Below, one piece after another: positions 24,202 to 32,672 of a DNA stretch of 64,000 bases; the stretch's first letter is position 1, and each line of letters begins with the position of its first letter. The stretch comes from CAXXOK01 sp963675655. Lineage in GTDB: Bacteria > Bacillota > Clostridia > Christensenellales > Aristaeellaceae. A program made the position numbers and the translations under genes. Under the pieces are notes generated by a model, which saw only the letters and a list, made by a program, of their open reading frames with translations, ran no database searches and was not told the origin of the DNA. The stretch is from NCBI GenBank assembly GCA_963675655.1, contig OY776489.1, forward strand, positions 3,224,001-3,288,000, in the 5' to 3' direction.

Positions 24202-25953
24202 CTATCCTTCCGCTGCATTCTGACTGATGGATACCATCTCTTCCGGCGTTAAGCCGACCAGAATGGTTTTAAAATTAGTGTAGGTCACAAACCCGGCTGC
24301 CGAACCCGCCGCTTTTTTCACATATTTCCGCTTGGTATAATCCACCGGCAGGCTTGGATGGTTGCGCCCCTTGCTGTAATAAGCCGCAACCTTGGCCGCA
24401 TACAGCAGCGTTTCGTCCGCCGGTTCCTGCTCGGTACGGATAATCACATGCGAACCAGGTATTCCCTGCGCGTGCAGCCATGTTTCATTGCCACGGGCAT
24501 GTAGCGTTAGCCGGTCGTTTTGCAGGGAATTTTTTCCTACAAATATTTCGGTACCATCCGGCGCAGTAAAGCGGTAAGGCCTTCCCTCCGGCACTTTTTT
24601 ACGCTTGCGCGTTTGCGCGTCCGGCCTGACAAAGCCATTTTGCACCAATAGCAAGCGAACTTCCGCCAAATCTGTGGTCGTAGCGCATTTGTCCAAATCT
24701 TCCAGCGCATTTTCCAGAATGCTCAGTTCATTTTCAATCTGGCTTAATTGCTGCCGCGCATATTGCTGCGCGCCTTTAGCTTTCCGATACTTTTTATAGT
24801 ACTGCTGCGCGTTCTTGGCTGGTGAAAGCTGCGGTGATAGCGCGATTGTCACCATACGCTGCTGCGGATCATAATAATCCAAAACCTCCACAGCCTCTGC
24901 CCCCTTATTGACAAGGTGCAGGTTCGCGGTTAGCAATTCGCCAAAAATTCGATTTTGCTCTGCTTTTTCGCTCTGTTGCAGGGTTTCCAGCATCATTGCC
25001 TGTTTCTTTTCTAGTCTTGCGATGTTGGACTTAATGTGTTTTTGCAACCCGGCGCTGCGTTGGCCCATACGCATACGCAGGTCTCGCCCCATATAAAACG
25101 CATCCATCGCTTCGCTGAGCGTTGCAAAAGGCTTATTCTTTACGCCTGCGTAGCTCAAGTAGGGAAACGGGAAAAAGTCCATCGCCTGCCCTGCCGCATC
25201 CATCACTACGACCGGGGCATAAAGCTGCGGTAGCGAATGGTAATAAGCAATCAACGTATGGGCTACTGTTTTGGCGTCCAGTTCATCACATCGCATTTTG
25301 GGTTCATATCCGATCCGGGCACAGGCTTCTCGCGCACATACACCCGCCATACCCGCAACCGTATCCATCAGCCATTTATCCAGCGTACCGGAGAAATCCG
25401 AAAAACGCTGTGCTAATATACCCTCATCCATCGTATTAGGGTCCAGTTTATCCTGCGGCGGCGGCATCACGAATGACACGCCCGGTAAAAGCACCCGCAC
25501 GCGGCTCATTTCGCTGTTTACATGACGGATGCAGTCGATCATCGTTCCGGCTTCATCAACCAGTGAAAGGTTGCTGTACCGACCCATAATCTCCAATAAC
25601 AGTGTTTTTTGCACAGGATCGCCCAGTTCACCGATACAGTCGAATGTAAGTTTAATAATGCGGTCGCCATGTATCTGCGCTATACTATGAATCCTTGCGC
25701 CTTGCAGATGCTTTCGCATCAGCATGCAAAACATAGGCGGTTCCGCCGGATTTTCGTAAGCCTGGGCGGTAAGCTGTGCCCGTGCCTGATTGGCGTTTGC
25801 GCTTAGCAGCAGCTTCACATTTTGCCCCTTACTGCGCACAATCATCAGCAGTGCATCGCGCTCCGGTTGGTTCACACGTTCCACCCGGCCGCCTGTCAGC
25901 GCAGCATCCAATTCTTGAGCCATAAAGGAAAGGGTAAATCCATCCATGGGCAT
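24202..25953 (-). CDS. rqcH: Ribosome quality control factor RqcH (NFACT family)
   Basis: 583-aa NFACT protein, earlier called fibronectin-binding protein A. RqcH binds stalled 50S-nascent chain-tRNA complexes and drives C-terminal alanine tailing for degradation. NFACT-N opens MPMDGFTLSFMAQEL; with this start the essential Asp-Arg pair falls at D97-R98 (HGDRII), as described for B. subtilis RqcH. A helical coiled-coil middle follows (about 275-430), and a C-terminal NFACT-R domain has EIFVGKNSLQND and HVIIRTE. The SD AAGGAGGGCGAAGG fits ATG 25953; a longer frame from 26031 would cross the promoter. Rph and RdgB are encoded divergently. Confidence 0.92.
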   Translation of the reverse strand: MPMDGFTLSFMAQELDAALTGGRVERVNQPERDALLMIVRSKGQNVKLLLSANANQARAQLTAQAYENPAEPPMFCMLMRKHLQGARIHSIAQIHGDRIIKLTFDCIGELGDPVQKTLLLEIMGRYSNLSLVDEAGTMIDCIRHVNSEMSRVRVLLPGVSFVMPPPQDKLDPNTMDEGILAQRFSDFSGTLDKWLMDTVAGMAGVCAREACARIGYEPKMRCDELDAKTVAHTLIAYYHSLPQLYAPVVVMDAAGQAMDFFPFPYLSYAGVKNKPFATLSEAMDAFYMGRDLRMRMGQRSAGLQKHIKSNIARLEKKQAMMLETLQQSEKAEQNRIFGELLTANLHLVNKGAEAVEVLDYYDPQQRMVTIALSPQLSPAKNAQQYYKKYRKAKGAQQYARQQLSQIENELSILENALEDLDKCATTTDLAEVRLLLVQNGFVRPDAQTRKRKKVPEGRPYRFTAPDGTEIFVGKNSLQNDRLTLHARGNETWLHAQGIPGSHVIIRTEQEPADETLLYAAKVAAYYSKGRNHPSLPVDYTKRKYVKKAAGSAAGFVTYTNFKTILVGLTPEEMVSISQNAAEG

Positions 25954-25982
25954 ACCTTCGCCCTCCTTATTGTCATTTCCTG

Positions 25983-26011
25983 ATGATAGCACAAAGCCTT
26001 TTCCAGCGCAA
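25983..26011 (-). promoter_or_regulatory. rqcH promoter
   Basis: On the minus strand, TTGCGC (26006-26011), 17 bp and TATCAT (25983-25988). Confidence 0.5.
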
Positions 26012-26024
26012 TCATACGGTAAGG

Positions 26025-26053
26025 TGGACATTATAATGGAAACTCCGTATAAT
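26025..26053 (+). promoter_or_regulatory. rph-rdgB promoter
   Basis: TGGACA (26025-26030), a 17-bp spacer and TATAAT (26048-26053), 58 bp upstream of the chosen ATG. Confidence 0.6.
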
Positions 26054-26111
26054 CAATAGCGAAATCAAGATCTATAGAACCGATGTGTGGTTCGGAAGGA
26101 AGTGCGCTCCG

Positions 26112-27425
26112 ATGACCCGTAGCGATGGCCGTACAAACAAGCAGGCTCGCCCCTGCACCATAGAAACGAATTATATGAAAACTGCCGATGGCAGCTGCCT
26201 GATTACAACCGGCGTAACCAAAGTAATTTGCACTGCCAGTGTAGAAGAGAATGTACCTCCATTCTTACGCGGTCAAGGCCGCGGTTGGGTGACAGCGGAA
26301 TATGCCATGCTCCCCGCATCTACCGGGCGGCGCAAGCAACGCGACGGTATTAAAAAGGATGGCCGTAGCGTAGAAATACAACGCCTGATTGGCCGCTCCC
26401 TTCGCCAGGCAGTGGATATGCAAAAGCTGGGCGAACGTACCATTACGCTGGACTGTGATGTATTGCAGGCAGATGGCGGCACGCGTACGGCGTCTATTAC
26501 CGGGGCATATGTAGCGCTGGTGTTGGCTGTGCATAAGCTGATGCAAAATGGTTTATTGGCGGAAAACCCTATTATCGGTCAAGTGGCCGCCATCAGCGCA
26601 GGCGTTGTGGATAATCAGCCGATGCTGGATTTATGCTATGTAGAAGACAGCGCCGCACAAACGGATATGAACTTTGTGCTAAACCATAAGGGTGAGTTTA
26701 TCGAGCTGCAAGGCACAGGCGAAGGGCGTGCCTTTACCACACGTGAGCTGGATACCCTGCTTACTTATGGTCGTGCCGGTATCCGCGGGCTCATGCGAAC
26801 CCAGCGCGAGGCGTTGCTTGGACAGGGTGACCTGTTGGTTCCCCTGCCCCGCGTCATCGTTGCAACAGGAAACGCACATAAATTAAAAGAACTGCGCTCC
26901 ATCCTCGGCGGCACTTGCGAACTGGTGGGTATGGACGAGGCTGGTTTTACCGATGATATAGAGGAAAACGGCGTAACCTTCAGCGAGAATGCAGCTATCA
27001 AGGCAGAGGCAGTAATGCGCGCTACCGGATTACCTGCTTTAGCAGACGATAGCGGCCTTGCCGTAGATGCGCTAAATGGAGAACCGGGTGTGCGCAGCGC
27101 AAGATACGCAGGCGACCATGGCGATAACGGCGCAAACAACGAACTCTTATTGAAGAATATGCAGGGTGTAACTAATCGCAGCTGTAAATTCGTTTGTGCT
27201 ATGGCCCTTGCCCTGCCCGGCGCAAATACAAGGGTAGTTACCGGTGAATGTCCCGGTACGCTGCTTAGCGAAAAACGCGGTGAAGCAGGGTTTGGGTACG
27301 ATCCACTGTTTTTATATGAAACCGGCAAAACATTTGCTGAGATGGGCGAAGGTGCGAAAAACAAGGTGAGCCACCGCGCAAAAGCGTCAGAACAAATGCG
27401 CGGGGTGATCGCGGAGGTGTTATAG
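26112..27425 (+). CDS. rph: RNase PH fused to RdgB/HAM1 XTP/dITP diphosphatase
   Basis: 437-aa bifunctional protein. Residues 1 to about 240 are RNase PH, the phosphorolytic 3' exonuclease that trims tRNA 3' ends; TAEYAMLPAS, DVLQADGGTR and DLCYVEDSAAQTDMN are family signatures. From PRVIVATGNAHKLKE onward the protein is a RdgB/HAM1 pyrophosphatase that removes dITP/XTP; FSENAAIKA, LADDSGLAVD, PGVRSARYAG and GFGYDPLF are its motifs. Only two or three linker residues join the domains. ATG 26112 follows GGAAGGAAG; the frame upstream to 26085 is unlikely to be translated. The metallophosphoesterase follows immediately, as in many Firmicutes. Confidence 0.92.
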   Translation: MTRSDGRTNKQARPCTIETNYMKTADGSCLITTGVTKVICTASVEENVPPFLRGQGRGWVTAEYAMLPASTGRRKQRDGIKKDGRSVEIQRLIGRSLRQAVDMQKLGERTITLDCDVLQADGGTRTASITGAYVALVLAVHKLMQNGLLAENPIIGQVAAISAGVVDNQPMLDLCYVEDSAAQTDMNFVLNHKGEFIELQGTGEGRAFTTRELDTLLTYGRAGIRGLMRTQREALLGQGDLLVPLPRVIVATGNAHKLKELRSILGGTCELVGMDEAGFTDDIEENGVTFSENAAIKAEAVMRATGLPALADDSGLAVDALNGEPGVRSARYAGDHGDNGANNELLLKNMQGVTNRSCKFVCAMALALPGANTRVVTGECPGTLLSEKRGEAGFGYDPLFLYETGKTFAEMGEGAKNKVSHRAKASEQMRGVIAEVL

Positions 27426-27426
27426 G

Positions 27427-27933
27427 GTGAAAATCGTCGCTTTCAGCGATAGCCACAACCATCCCGCTCTGCTTACACAGGCTGTGTTACAGGCACAGCA
27501 AACCGGCGTTATCGATATTTGCGTACATTGCGGGGATGGGATTCGCGATTTAGATGCGATTGAGCTTATCCTGCGGCAAGCCAACCCGAATGTACGCCTG
27601 TACGGCGTACGGGGCAATTGTGATTTGGGAGTGTTTCAGTATCATACGGTAGAATTGTTTGATGCAAACGGTATCCGTTTTATGGTAACGCATGGCCATA
27701 CGTACCATGTGAAAGATCATTATGAGGGGCTTCGCATCGCCGCCCGCGGCTATGGTGCAAAAGTTGCCTTTTTCGGGCATACACACCGTTCCCTGCTTAC
27801 GGAGTCTTGCGGTGTAACACTGATCAACCCCGGCGCCATTATTAATCATATGCCAGGCGGCATTGCCTATGCGCAGGTACTAGTAGAACCATCCGGCGAA
27901 TTTCACGCCGATCTGTTCCGGTGGCTGGCATAA
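27427..27933 (+). CDS. YfcE/MJ0936-type metallophosphoesterase
   Basis: 168-aa calcineurin-like phosphoesterase. MKIVAFSDSHNH gives the DxH pair, HCGDGIRDLD the GD motif, GVRGNCD the GNxD/H motif, THGHTY and FGHTHRS the later histidines. YfcE-type enzymes hydrolyse phosphodiesters in vitro; the cellular substrate is unknown. The GTG start 27427 lies one base after the rph-rdgB stop, with GGAGGT inside the end of that gene, so translation is probably coupled. Confidence 0.88.
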   Translation: MKIVAFSDSHNHPALLTQAVLQAQQTGVIDICVHCGDGIRDLDAIELILRQANPNVRLYGVRGNCDLGVFQYHTVELFDANGIRFMVTHGHTYHVKDHYEGLRIAARGYGAKVAFFGHTHRSLLTESCGVTLINPGAIINHMPGGIAYAQVLVEPSGEFHADLFRWLA

Positions 27934-27989
27934 CCAAATCCATCCGGGCCACTTACCGACTGTTGGAACCCTATAATCCACTCCATTCT

Positions 27990-28014
27990 GCGCCGCTGTT
28001 AAGCGGCGCTTTTT
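27990..28014 (+). terminator. Terminator of the rph-rdgB-phosphoesterase operon
   Basis: Stem GCGCCGCT with AGCGGCGC, loop GTTA, then five Ts. Confidence 0.85.
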
Positions 28015-28038
28015 GCAAATAAAAATTTTCAGAAAATG

Positions 28039-28100
28039 TTGACAATCTACGCAGTGCGTGCTACTATATCCTTGAATTCCGATCAGAATAGTCGGGATTC
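28039..28100 (+). promoter_or_regulatory. isc operon promoter with palindromic operator
   Basis: TTGACA (28039-28044), 17 bp and TACTAT (28062-28067) form the promoter. Just downstream, GAATTCCGA (28074-28082) and TCGGGATTC (28092-28100) form an inverted repeat with one mismatch and a 9-nt spacer, over the expected start site. It is a likely autoregulatory site for the IscR-like protein. Confidence 0.6.
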
Positions 28101-28114
28101 GGAAAGGAAGCCCG

Positions 28115-28543
28115 ATGAAACTCTCAACACGCGGTAAATACGGGCTATACGCCATGTATTACCTTGCCAGTCATAAGGATGACGGTCCGCAAAGCCTCCA
28201 GAATATCGCATCGGTCGGTATTCCCCGGCAGTATCTGGAGCAGTTGCTGGGCAGTTTACGCCGGGCCGGGCTGGTCAGTTCGGTACGGGGTGCGCAGGGC
28301 GGCTACCAAATCGCATGCGATCCGGATCATACAACGATTCTGGATGTGATCGACGCGATGGAAGGGCCGCTGGAGTTAAGCGACTGCATGGCGGACGAAA
28401 AAGGCTGTAAATATGCCCCCAAATGCGCCGTACGGCGCGTATGGCACAAGCTCACCGATTCCATCAACCGGGAGTTGGCTGGAATTACGCTGAGCGATAT
28501 GGACAAAATAGACGAATGTGAGGCAGATCAGCATGTCGGATAA
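28115..28543 (+). CDS. iscR: IscR-like Rrf2-family regulator
   Basis: 142-aa Rrf2 winged-helix regulator. MKLSTRGKYGLYAMYYLA is the canonical start, SVGIPRQYLEQLLGSLRRAGLV the recognition helix region, and SVRGAQGGY the wing. Three cysteines C91, C98 and C104 sit where IscR binds its [2Fe-2S] cluster, so it probably senses Fe-S status and controls the cysteine desulfurase genes behind it. ATG 28115 follows GGAAAGGAAG. The iscS start overlaps its 3' end. CymR-type (cysteine-sensing) regulators share the fold but lack these cysteines. Confidence 0.88.
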   Translation: MKLSTRGKYGLYAMYYLASHKDDGPQSLQNIASVGIPRQYLEQLLGSLRRAGLVSSVRGAQGGYQIACDPDHTTILDVIDAMEGPLELSDCMADEKGCKYAPKCAVRRVWHKLTDSINRELAGITLSDMDKIDECEADQHVG

Positions 28544-29717
28544 ACAGATTATATACATGGATAACGCTGCAACCACGGCGGTGCGTAAGGAAGTACTGGA
28601 CGCCATGCTCCCCTATTTTATGGAGCATTACGGCAACCCCAGTTCCATCCACAGCGTAGGCCGGGATGCAAAACGCGCGGTCGAAGCGGCTCGCAGGCAG
28701 GTTGCCGCTGCGATTGGCGCACAGCCACAGGAAATATATTTTACGGCCGGCGGCAGCGAAAGCGACAACTGGGCCATCCGCTCCGCAACCGAGATGCTCC
28801 AAAAAAAGGGCAAGCACATTATCACCAGCGCGATCGAGCATCACGCAGTGCTTCACACTTGCGAGTATTTGGAAAAGAAACACGGCTATCGCATTACGTA
28901 CATCCCGGCGGATGAATATGGCATCGTTAATCCGGCAGATGTCAAAGCTGCCATTGCAGAAGATACGGTGCTCATCACCATCATGGCTGCCAACAACGAA
29001 ATCGGCACCCTGCAGCCCATTGCGGAAATTGGCAAGATTGCCAAAGAAGCCGGTGTGCTGTTCCATACCGACGCGGTACAGGCTATTGGCGCAATCCCGG
29101 TGGATGTAAACGATATGAATGTGGATTTGCTTTCGTTGTCCGCCCACAAATTCCACGGCCCCAAAGGCGTTGGTGCTCTGTATGTACGTAAAGGTGTGCG
29201 GATGAGTAACCTCATCTACGGCGGCGCGCAGGAACGCAATTTACGAGGCGGCACCGAAAACCTTGCTTCTATCGTTGGACTAGGCAAAGCCATAGAGATT
29301 GCCGTAGCGGAACTGCCGGAGTACACGGCAAAGATGACCAAGCTGCGTGATCGGCTTATTGACGGCATTCTGGCGGAAATTCCGGATGTACGTTTGAATG
29401 GTCACCGCACCCTGCGGCTGCCGGGCAATGTGAACGTCAGCGTCCGCTACATTGAAGGCGAGTCGCTGCTGATGCGGCTGGATTTGGCCGGCATCGAAGG
29501 TTCCAGCGGTTCCGCATGCACCAGCGGAGCGCTCGATCCATCCCATGTGCTTTTAGCCATTGGTTTGCCGCATGAGATTGCACACGGCAGCCTGCGCCTG
29601 TCTCTGGGAATCAATAATACGGAGGCGGATGTTGAGCGCGTTTTGGAAGCGCTGCCCCCCATCGTGGAAACACTCCGCGCCATGAGCCCTTTATCCCAAT
29701 CGGTCTGCAACGCCTGA
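28533..29717 (+). CDS. iscS: Cysteine desulfurase (NifS/IscS family)
   Basis: 394-aa PLP enzyme that takes sulfur from cysteine and hands it to the IscU-type scaffold. IYMDNAATT starts the protein; the PLP lysine lies in SAHKFHGPKG, and the persulfide cysteine in GSACTSGALDPSH on the flexible loop. ATG 28533 follows GAGG and overlaps the end of iscR by 11 bp. The downstream iscU makes this a minimal ISC set without hscA, hscB or fdx, typical of Clostridia. Confidence 0.92.
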   Translation: MSDKQIIYMDNAATTAVRKEVLDAMLPYFMEHYGNPSSIHSVGRDAKRAVEAARRQVAAAIGAQPQEIYFTAGGSESDNWAIRSATEMLQKKGKHIITSAIEHHAVLHTCEYLEKKHGYRITYIPADEYGIVNPADVKAAIAEDTVLITIMAANNEIGTLQPIAEIGKIAKEAGVLFHTDAVQAIGAIPVDVNDMNVDLLSLSAHKFHGPKGVGALYVRKGVRMSNLIYGGAQERNLRGGTENLASIVGLGKAIEIAVAELPEYTAKMTKLRDRLIDGILAEIPDVRLNGHRTLRLPGNVNVSVRYIEGESLLMRLDLAGIEGSSGSACTSGALDPSHVLLAIGLPHEIAHGSLRLSLGINNTEADVERVLEALPPIVETLRAMSPLSQSVCNA

Positions 29718-29751
29718 CCCAAAGTTTCACACCACATTTTTTCGTATATAT

Positions 29752-29759
29752 GGTATACT
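29752..29759 (+). promoter_or_regulatory. Possible internal promoter before iscU
   Basis: Extended -10 TGGTATACT, 19 bp before the iscU ATG, with no clear -35. Confidence 0.3.
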
Positions 29760-29777
29760 GATAAGGAGGGAAACACC

Positions 29778-30152
29778 ATGTACTCAGATAAAGTCATGGA
29801 TCACTTTGAACACCCGCGCAATGTAGGCGAAATCCCCGACGCTTCCGGCAGCGGAACAGTCGGAAACCCCAAATGCGGCGATATTATGAAGATTGACCTC
29901 AAGGTGGAAAATAACATCATCACCGATGTGAAATTCAAAACTTTTGGGTGTTGCGCCGCGGTTGCCACCAGCAGCATGGCGACTGAAATGGTAAAAGGCA
30001 AATCGGTAGACGAGGCGCTGGAAATTACCAACAAAGCCGTCGCCGAAGCGCTGGATGGTCTGCCCCCTGTAAAAATGCACTGCTCCGTGCTGGCGGAAGA
30101 AGCGATTCACGCCGCGCTGGAGGACTATCATAAGAAGCATCCGCAGGACTGA
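29778..30152 (+). CDS. iscU: Fe-S cluster scaffold IscU/NifU-like
   Basis: 124-aa scaffold protein on which Fe-S clusters are built. The three ligand cysteines lie in GNPKCGD, TFGCC and MHCSV. The second site reads FGCCAAVA, whereas FGCGAA/FGCGSA is usual, so an extra adjacent cysteine is present. KMHCSVLAEEAI is the conserved C-terminal helix. The start ATG 29778 has AAGGAGGG before it. It follows iscS by 60 bp, with a possible extra promoter in between. Confidence 0.9.
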   Translation: MYSDKVMDHFEHPRNVGEIPDASGSGTVGNPKCGDIMKIDLKVENNIITDVKFKTFGCCAAVATSSMATEMVKGKSVDEALEITNKAVAEALDGLPPVKMHCSVLAEEAIHAALEDYHKKHPQD

Positions 30153-30183
30153 TCCCGCGGATGCGGGAAAGGAACACGCTTCT

Positions 30184-31956
30184 ATGCCCGATGTACACGG
30201 GAATATTGAAGGTATCCGCAACAGTACGCTTGCGGAGTTAAAAGCCGTATACGATTATCCGGTCATGCCGGATCAGTTTATGCCGCAGGAACTGCTTTCG
30301 CAGCTCTGCGGCTATTCTGCGTCCCTCAACCGAGAAATTGCCATTTATCTTACACGCGACGGAGAAGTTGCCGATATCATCATCGGCAAAGCCGACCACG
30401 TTGATTTGCCGGATATTCGGCTGCGCCGCAGTGAGGCACGTTTATCCATGGTGCGTTGCATTCATACCCACCCGCGCAGTAACGGCTTACTGAGCGATGT
30501 AGACATCAGCGCTTTGCTCTCGATGCGTTTTGACGCCATGTGTGCCGTTGGTATTGATGAAAAAGGCCGCCCTACAACCGCGGAATGCGCTTTTTTACGT
30601 CCCGAAGCCCCCGGCGAAGTCGAGCGTACCAGCTTGCTGCCCGCCCGGCGGATTCCAGATGATGCGTGGTTGGCAACCATCCGGGAGATTGATTCCAGGC
30701 TGGTTGCCGTTATGCCGGACACCAAACCGGACAAAGAAAAAGCCATTCTGGTCGGTATTGAGAGTGAAGAATCGCTTGCGGAGCTTTCCGCGCTGGCGCA
30801 GACCGCCGGGGCACAAACCGTGCTTACGGTTTTGCAAAAGCGCGCAAAGCCGGATACCGCATACTGCATCGGTAAAGGCAAAGCAGAAGAACTGTCGCTG
30901 AAAGCACAGGCCGCACAAGCTGATGTCGTTATTTTCGATGAAGAGCTGACTGGGGTTATGCAAAAAAATCTGGAGGAGCTTTTACGCCTCAAGGTTGTGG
31001 ATCGCACCGCTTTGATACTGGATATATTCGCCGCGCGCGCCAATACGCGCGAAGGCAAGCTACAAGTGGAAATGGCACAGCTTGCCTACCGCTCCCAGCG
31101 CCTGCTGGGGCAAGGATTGGTGCTCAGCCGTCTGGCGGGCGGCATTGGCACACGCGGTCCAGGCGAAAGTAAGCTGGAGGTAAGCCGCCGCCGGATTCGG
31201 GAACGCCTGAATATACTCGAAAGGCAACTGGATACGATGGAAAAGCAGCGCTCGCTGCGCCGGCGGGAACGGGTGAAGCGGCAAACGCCGGTAATCGCGC
31301 TGGTCGGATATACCAACGCAGGAAAATCCACCCTATTTAACCGGTTGACCGGCGCAGATGTATATGTGCAAAACGAGTTATTTGCTACACTGGATAGCGT
31401 AAGCCGCCCCATTACTTTGCCGCACGGGCAGCAGGTGCTGCTGGTGGATACGGTCGGTTTTATTCGGAAGCTGCCGCACGATCTGGTCAAAGCCTTCCGC
31501 GCCACATTGGAGGAAGCTGCCTTGGCCGATGTGGTCGTTATCGTATCCGATGCCGCAAACCCCGAGATATTCCAGCAGCATGCCACGGTGGAAGAGGTGC
31601 TAGAATCTCTTGGGGCTACGGAAGCACCCCGTATCGACATAATCAACAAACAAGACCTTTCCGCTACGATTCCCCCAGCTTTCCCCGGTGCTATCGGTAT
31701 CAGTGCGCTCAGCGGTACCGGCGTCCCGGAGTTGCTTGTGCAGATTGAAGATGTGCTGGGGATGGATAAGAAGGATTATCAGCTGCTTATTCCTTTTTCC
31801 GCCTATGCCGTATTGGATCAGTTATACCGCAGCGGCGGGGTTTTAAACCAGCAGCACAGCGAGGAAGGCGTAATCGTATACCTACGCAGCGATGTTAAAA
31901 CTGTAAAAAATGCCTGCAAAGCAGGAGCACGCCTACTGGGTGACGAAGAAAGTTAG
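30184..31956 (+). CDS. hflX: HflX ribosome-associated GTPase with N-terminal JAMM-like domain
   Basis: 590-aa protein, about 180 residues longer at the N-terminus than ordinary HflX. Residues 184-590 are HflX: a glycine-rich domain (YCIGKGKAEEL, GGIGTRGPGESKLE) and a GTPase with GYTNAGKST, DTVGFI and NKQD. HflX binds the 50S subunit and splits stalled or heat-damaged ribosomes. The N-terminal part contains E51 and HTHPRSNGLLSDVD (H94, H96, S104, D107), the exact spacing of the JAMM/MPN+ zinc-protease motif. Whether this domain is a protease or isopeptidase is unknown. It lies just after iscU. Confidence 0.88.
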   Translation: MPDVHGNIEGIRNSTLAELKAVYDYPVMPDQFMPQELLSQLCGYSASLNREIAIYLTRDGEVADIIIGKADHVDLPDIRLRRSEARLSMVRCIHTHPRSNGLLSDVDISALLSMRFDAMCAVGIDEKGRPTTAECAFLRPEAPGEVERTSLLPARRIPDDAWLATIREIDSRLVAVMPDTKPDKEKAILVGIESEESLAELSALAQTAGAQTVLTVLQKRAKPDTAYCIGKGKAEELSLKAQAAQADVVIFDEELTGVMQKNLEELLRLKVVDRTALILDIFAARANTREGKLQVEMAQLAYRSQRLLGQGLVLSRLAGGIGTRGPGESKLEVSRRRIRERLNILERQLDTMEKQRSLRRRERVKRQTPVIALVGYTNAGKSTLFNRLTGADVYVQNELFATLDSVSRPITLPHGQQVLLVDTVGFIRKLPHDLVKAFRATLEEAALADVVVIVSDAANPEIFQQHATVEEVLESLGATEAPRIDIINKQDLSATIPPAFPGAIGISALSGTGVPELLVQIEDVLGMDKKDYQLLIPFSAYAVLDQLYRSGGVLNQQHSEEGVIVYLRSDVKTVKNACKAGARLLGDEES

Positions 31957-31991
31957 TTGAATCATATTGAGATGTTGGAGGAGAGATCCCC

Positions 31992-32663
31992 TTGGTATTG
32001 CAAAATATTGTATCGGTGCTTGCTCTTTCCGCTACGCTGCTGCATGGCAGTATGGATGTTGCAATGCCCGATAAAAATGTTGACGGCACGTTATTTTTAG
32101 TCAATCGCACCCACATGATCAGCGAGAATTATGCGCCGGTGGTGCGTAAGACAGATTTATATGGGCTGTCTCAATCCATGCGGGATGACGCCGCGACTGC
32201 GCTGGAGGCGCTTTTTGCCGCCGCCAAGGAAGACGGTATTCGTTTATCCACTGTTTCAGGATACCGCAGTTACGCAAAGCAGAATACAATTCACGCACGC
32301 AAGGTAAAGACGGTCGGGCAAGAAGCCGCCGATATGCTTTCCGCTTTGCCCGGTGCCAGCGAGCATCAGCTTGGACTTGCCATGGATGTTGCACAGCGCA
32401 ACTCGTCTCAATTAAATTCCGGCTTTGGAAATACGGAAGCGGGTAAATGGGTAGCCGCAAACGCATACCGTTTTGGGTTTATCGTACGCTATCAGGAGGG
32501 TATGGAAGGCATCACCGGATATAGCTACGAACCTTGGCATATTCGCTATGTAGGCAAAGAATATGCCAGTGAGATATATGCTTTCGGGCAGCCACTGGAA
32601 TTATATGTTTCCGCGCACCGGCTTGCAGTATATGATTTCTTGATCCAACAAATAGATGAATGA
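31992..32663 (+). CDS. VanY-type D-alanyl-D-alanine carboxypeptidase (M15B)
   Basis: 223-aa M15-family zinc peptidase that trims the terminal D-Ala from peptidoglycan stem peptides. Zinc ligands and catalytic residues are in GASEHQLGLAMDV (H and D) and SYEPWHIRYVG (E and H). A hydrophobic N-terminus (about 1-24) probably serves as signal peptide or anchor. The start TTG 31992 is supported by GGAGGAGAG. A second M15 gene starts 9 bp after its stop, so the pair is co-transcribed. Confidence 0.85.
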   Translation: MVLQNIVSVLALSATLLHGSMDVAMPDKNVDGTLFLVNRTHMISENYAPVVRKTDLYGLSQSMRDDAATALEALFAAAKEDGIRLSTVSGYRSYAKQNTIHARKVKTVGQEAADMLSALPGASEHQLGLAMDVAQRNSSQLNSGFGNTEAGKWVAANAYRFGFIVRYQEGMEGITGYSYEPWHIRYVGKEYASEIYAFGQPLELYVSAHRLAVYDFLIQQIDE

Positions 32664-32672
32664 GGTGCACCC

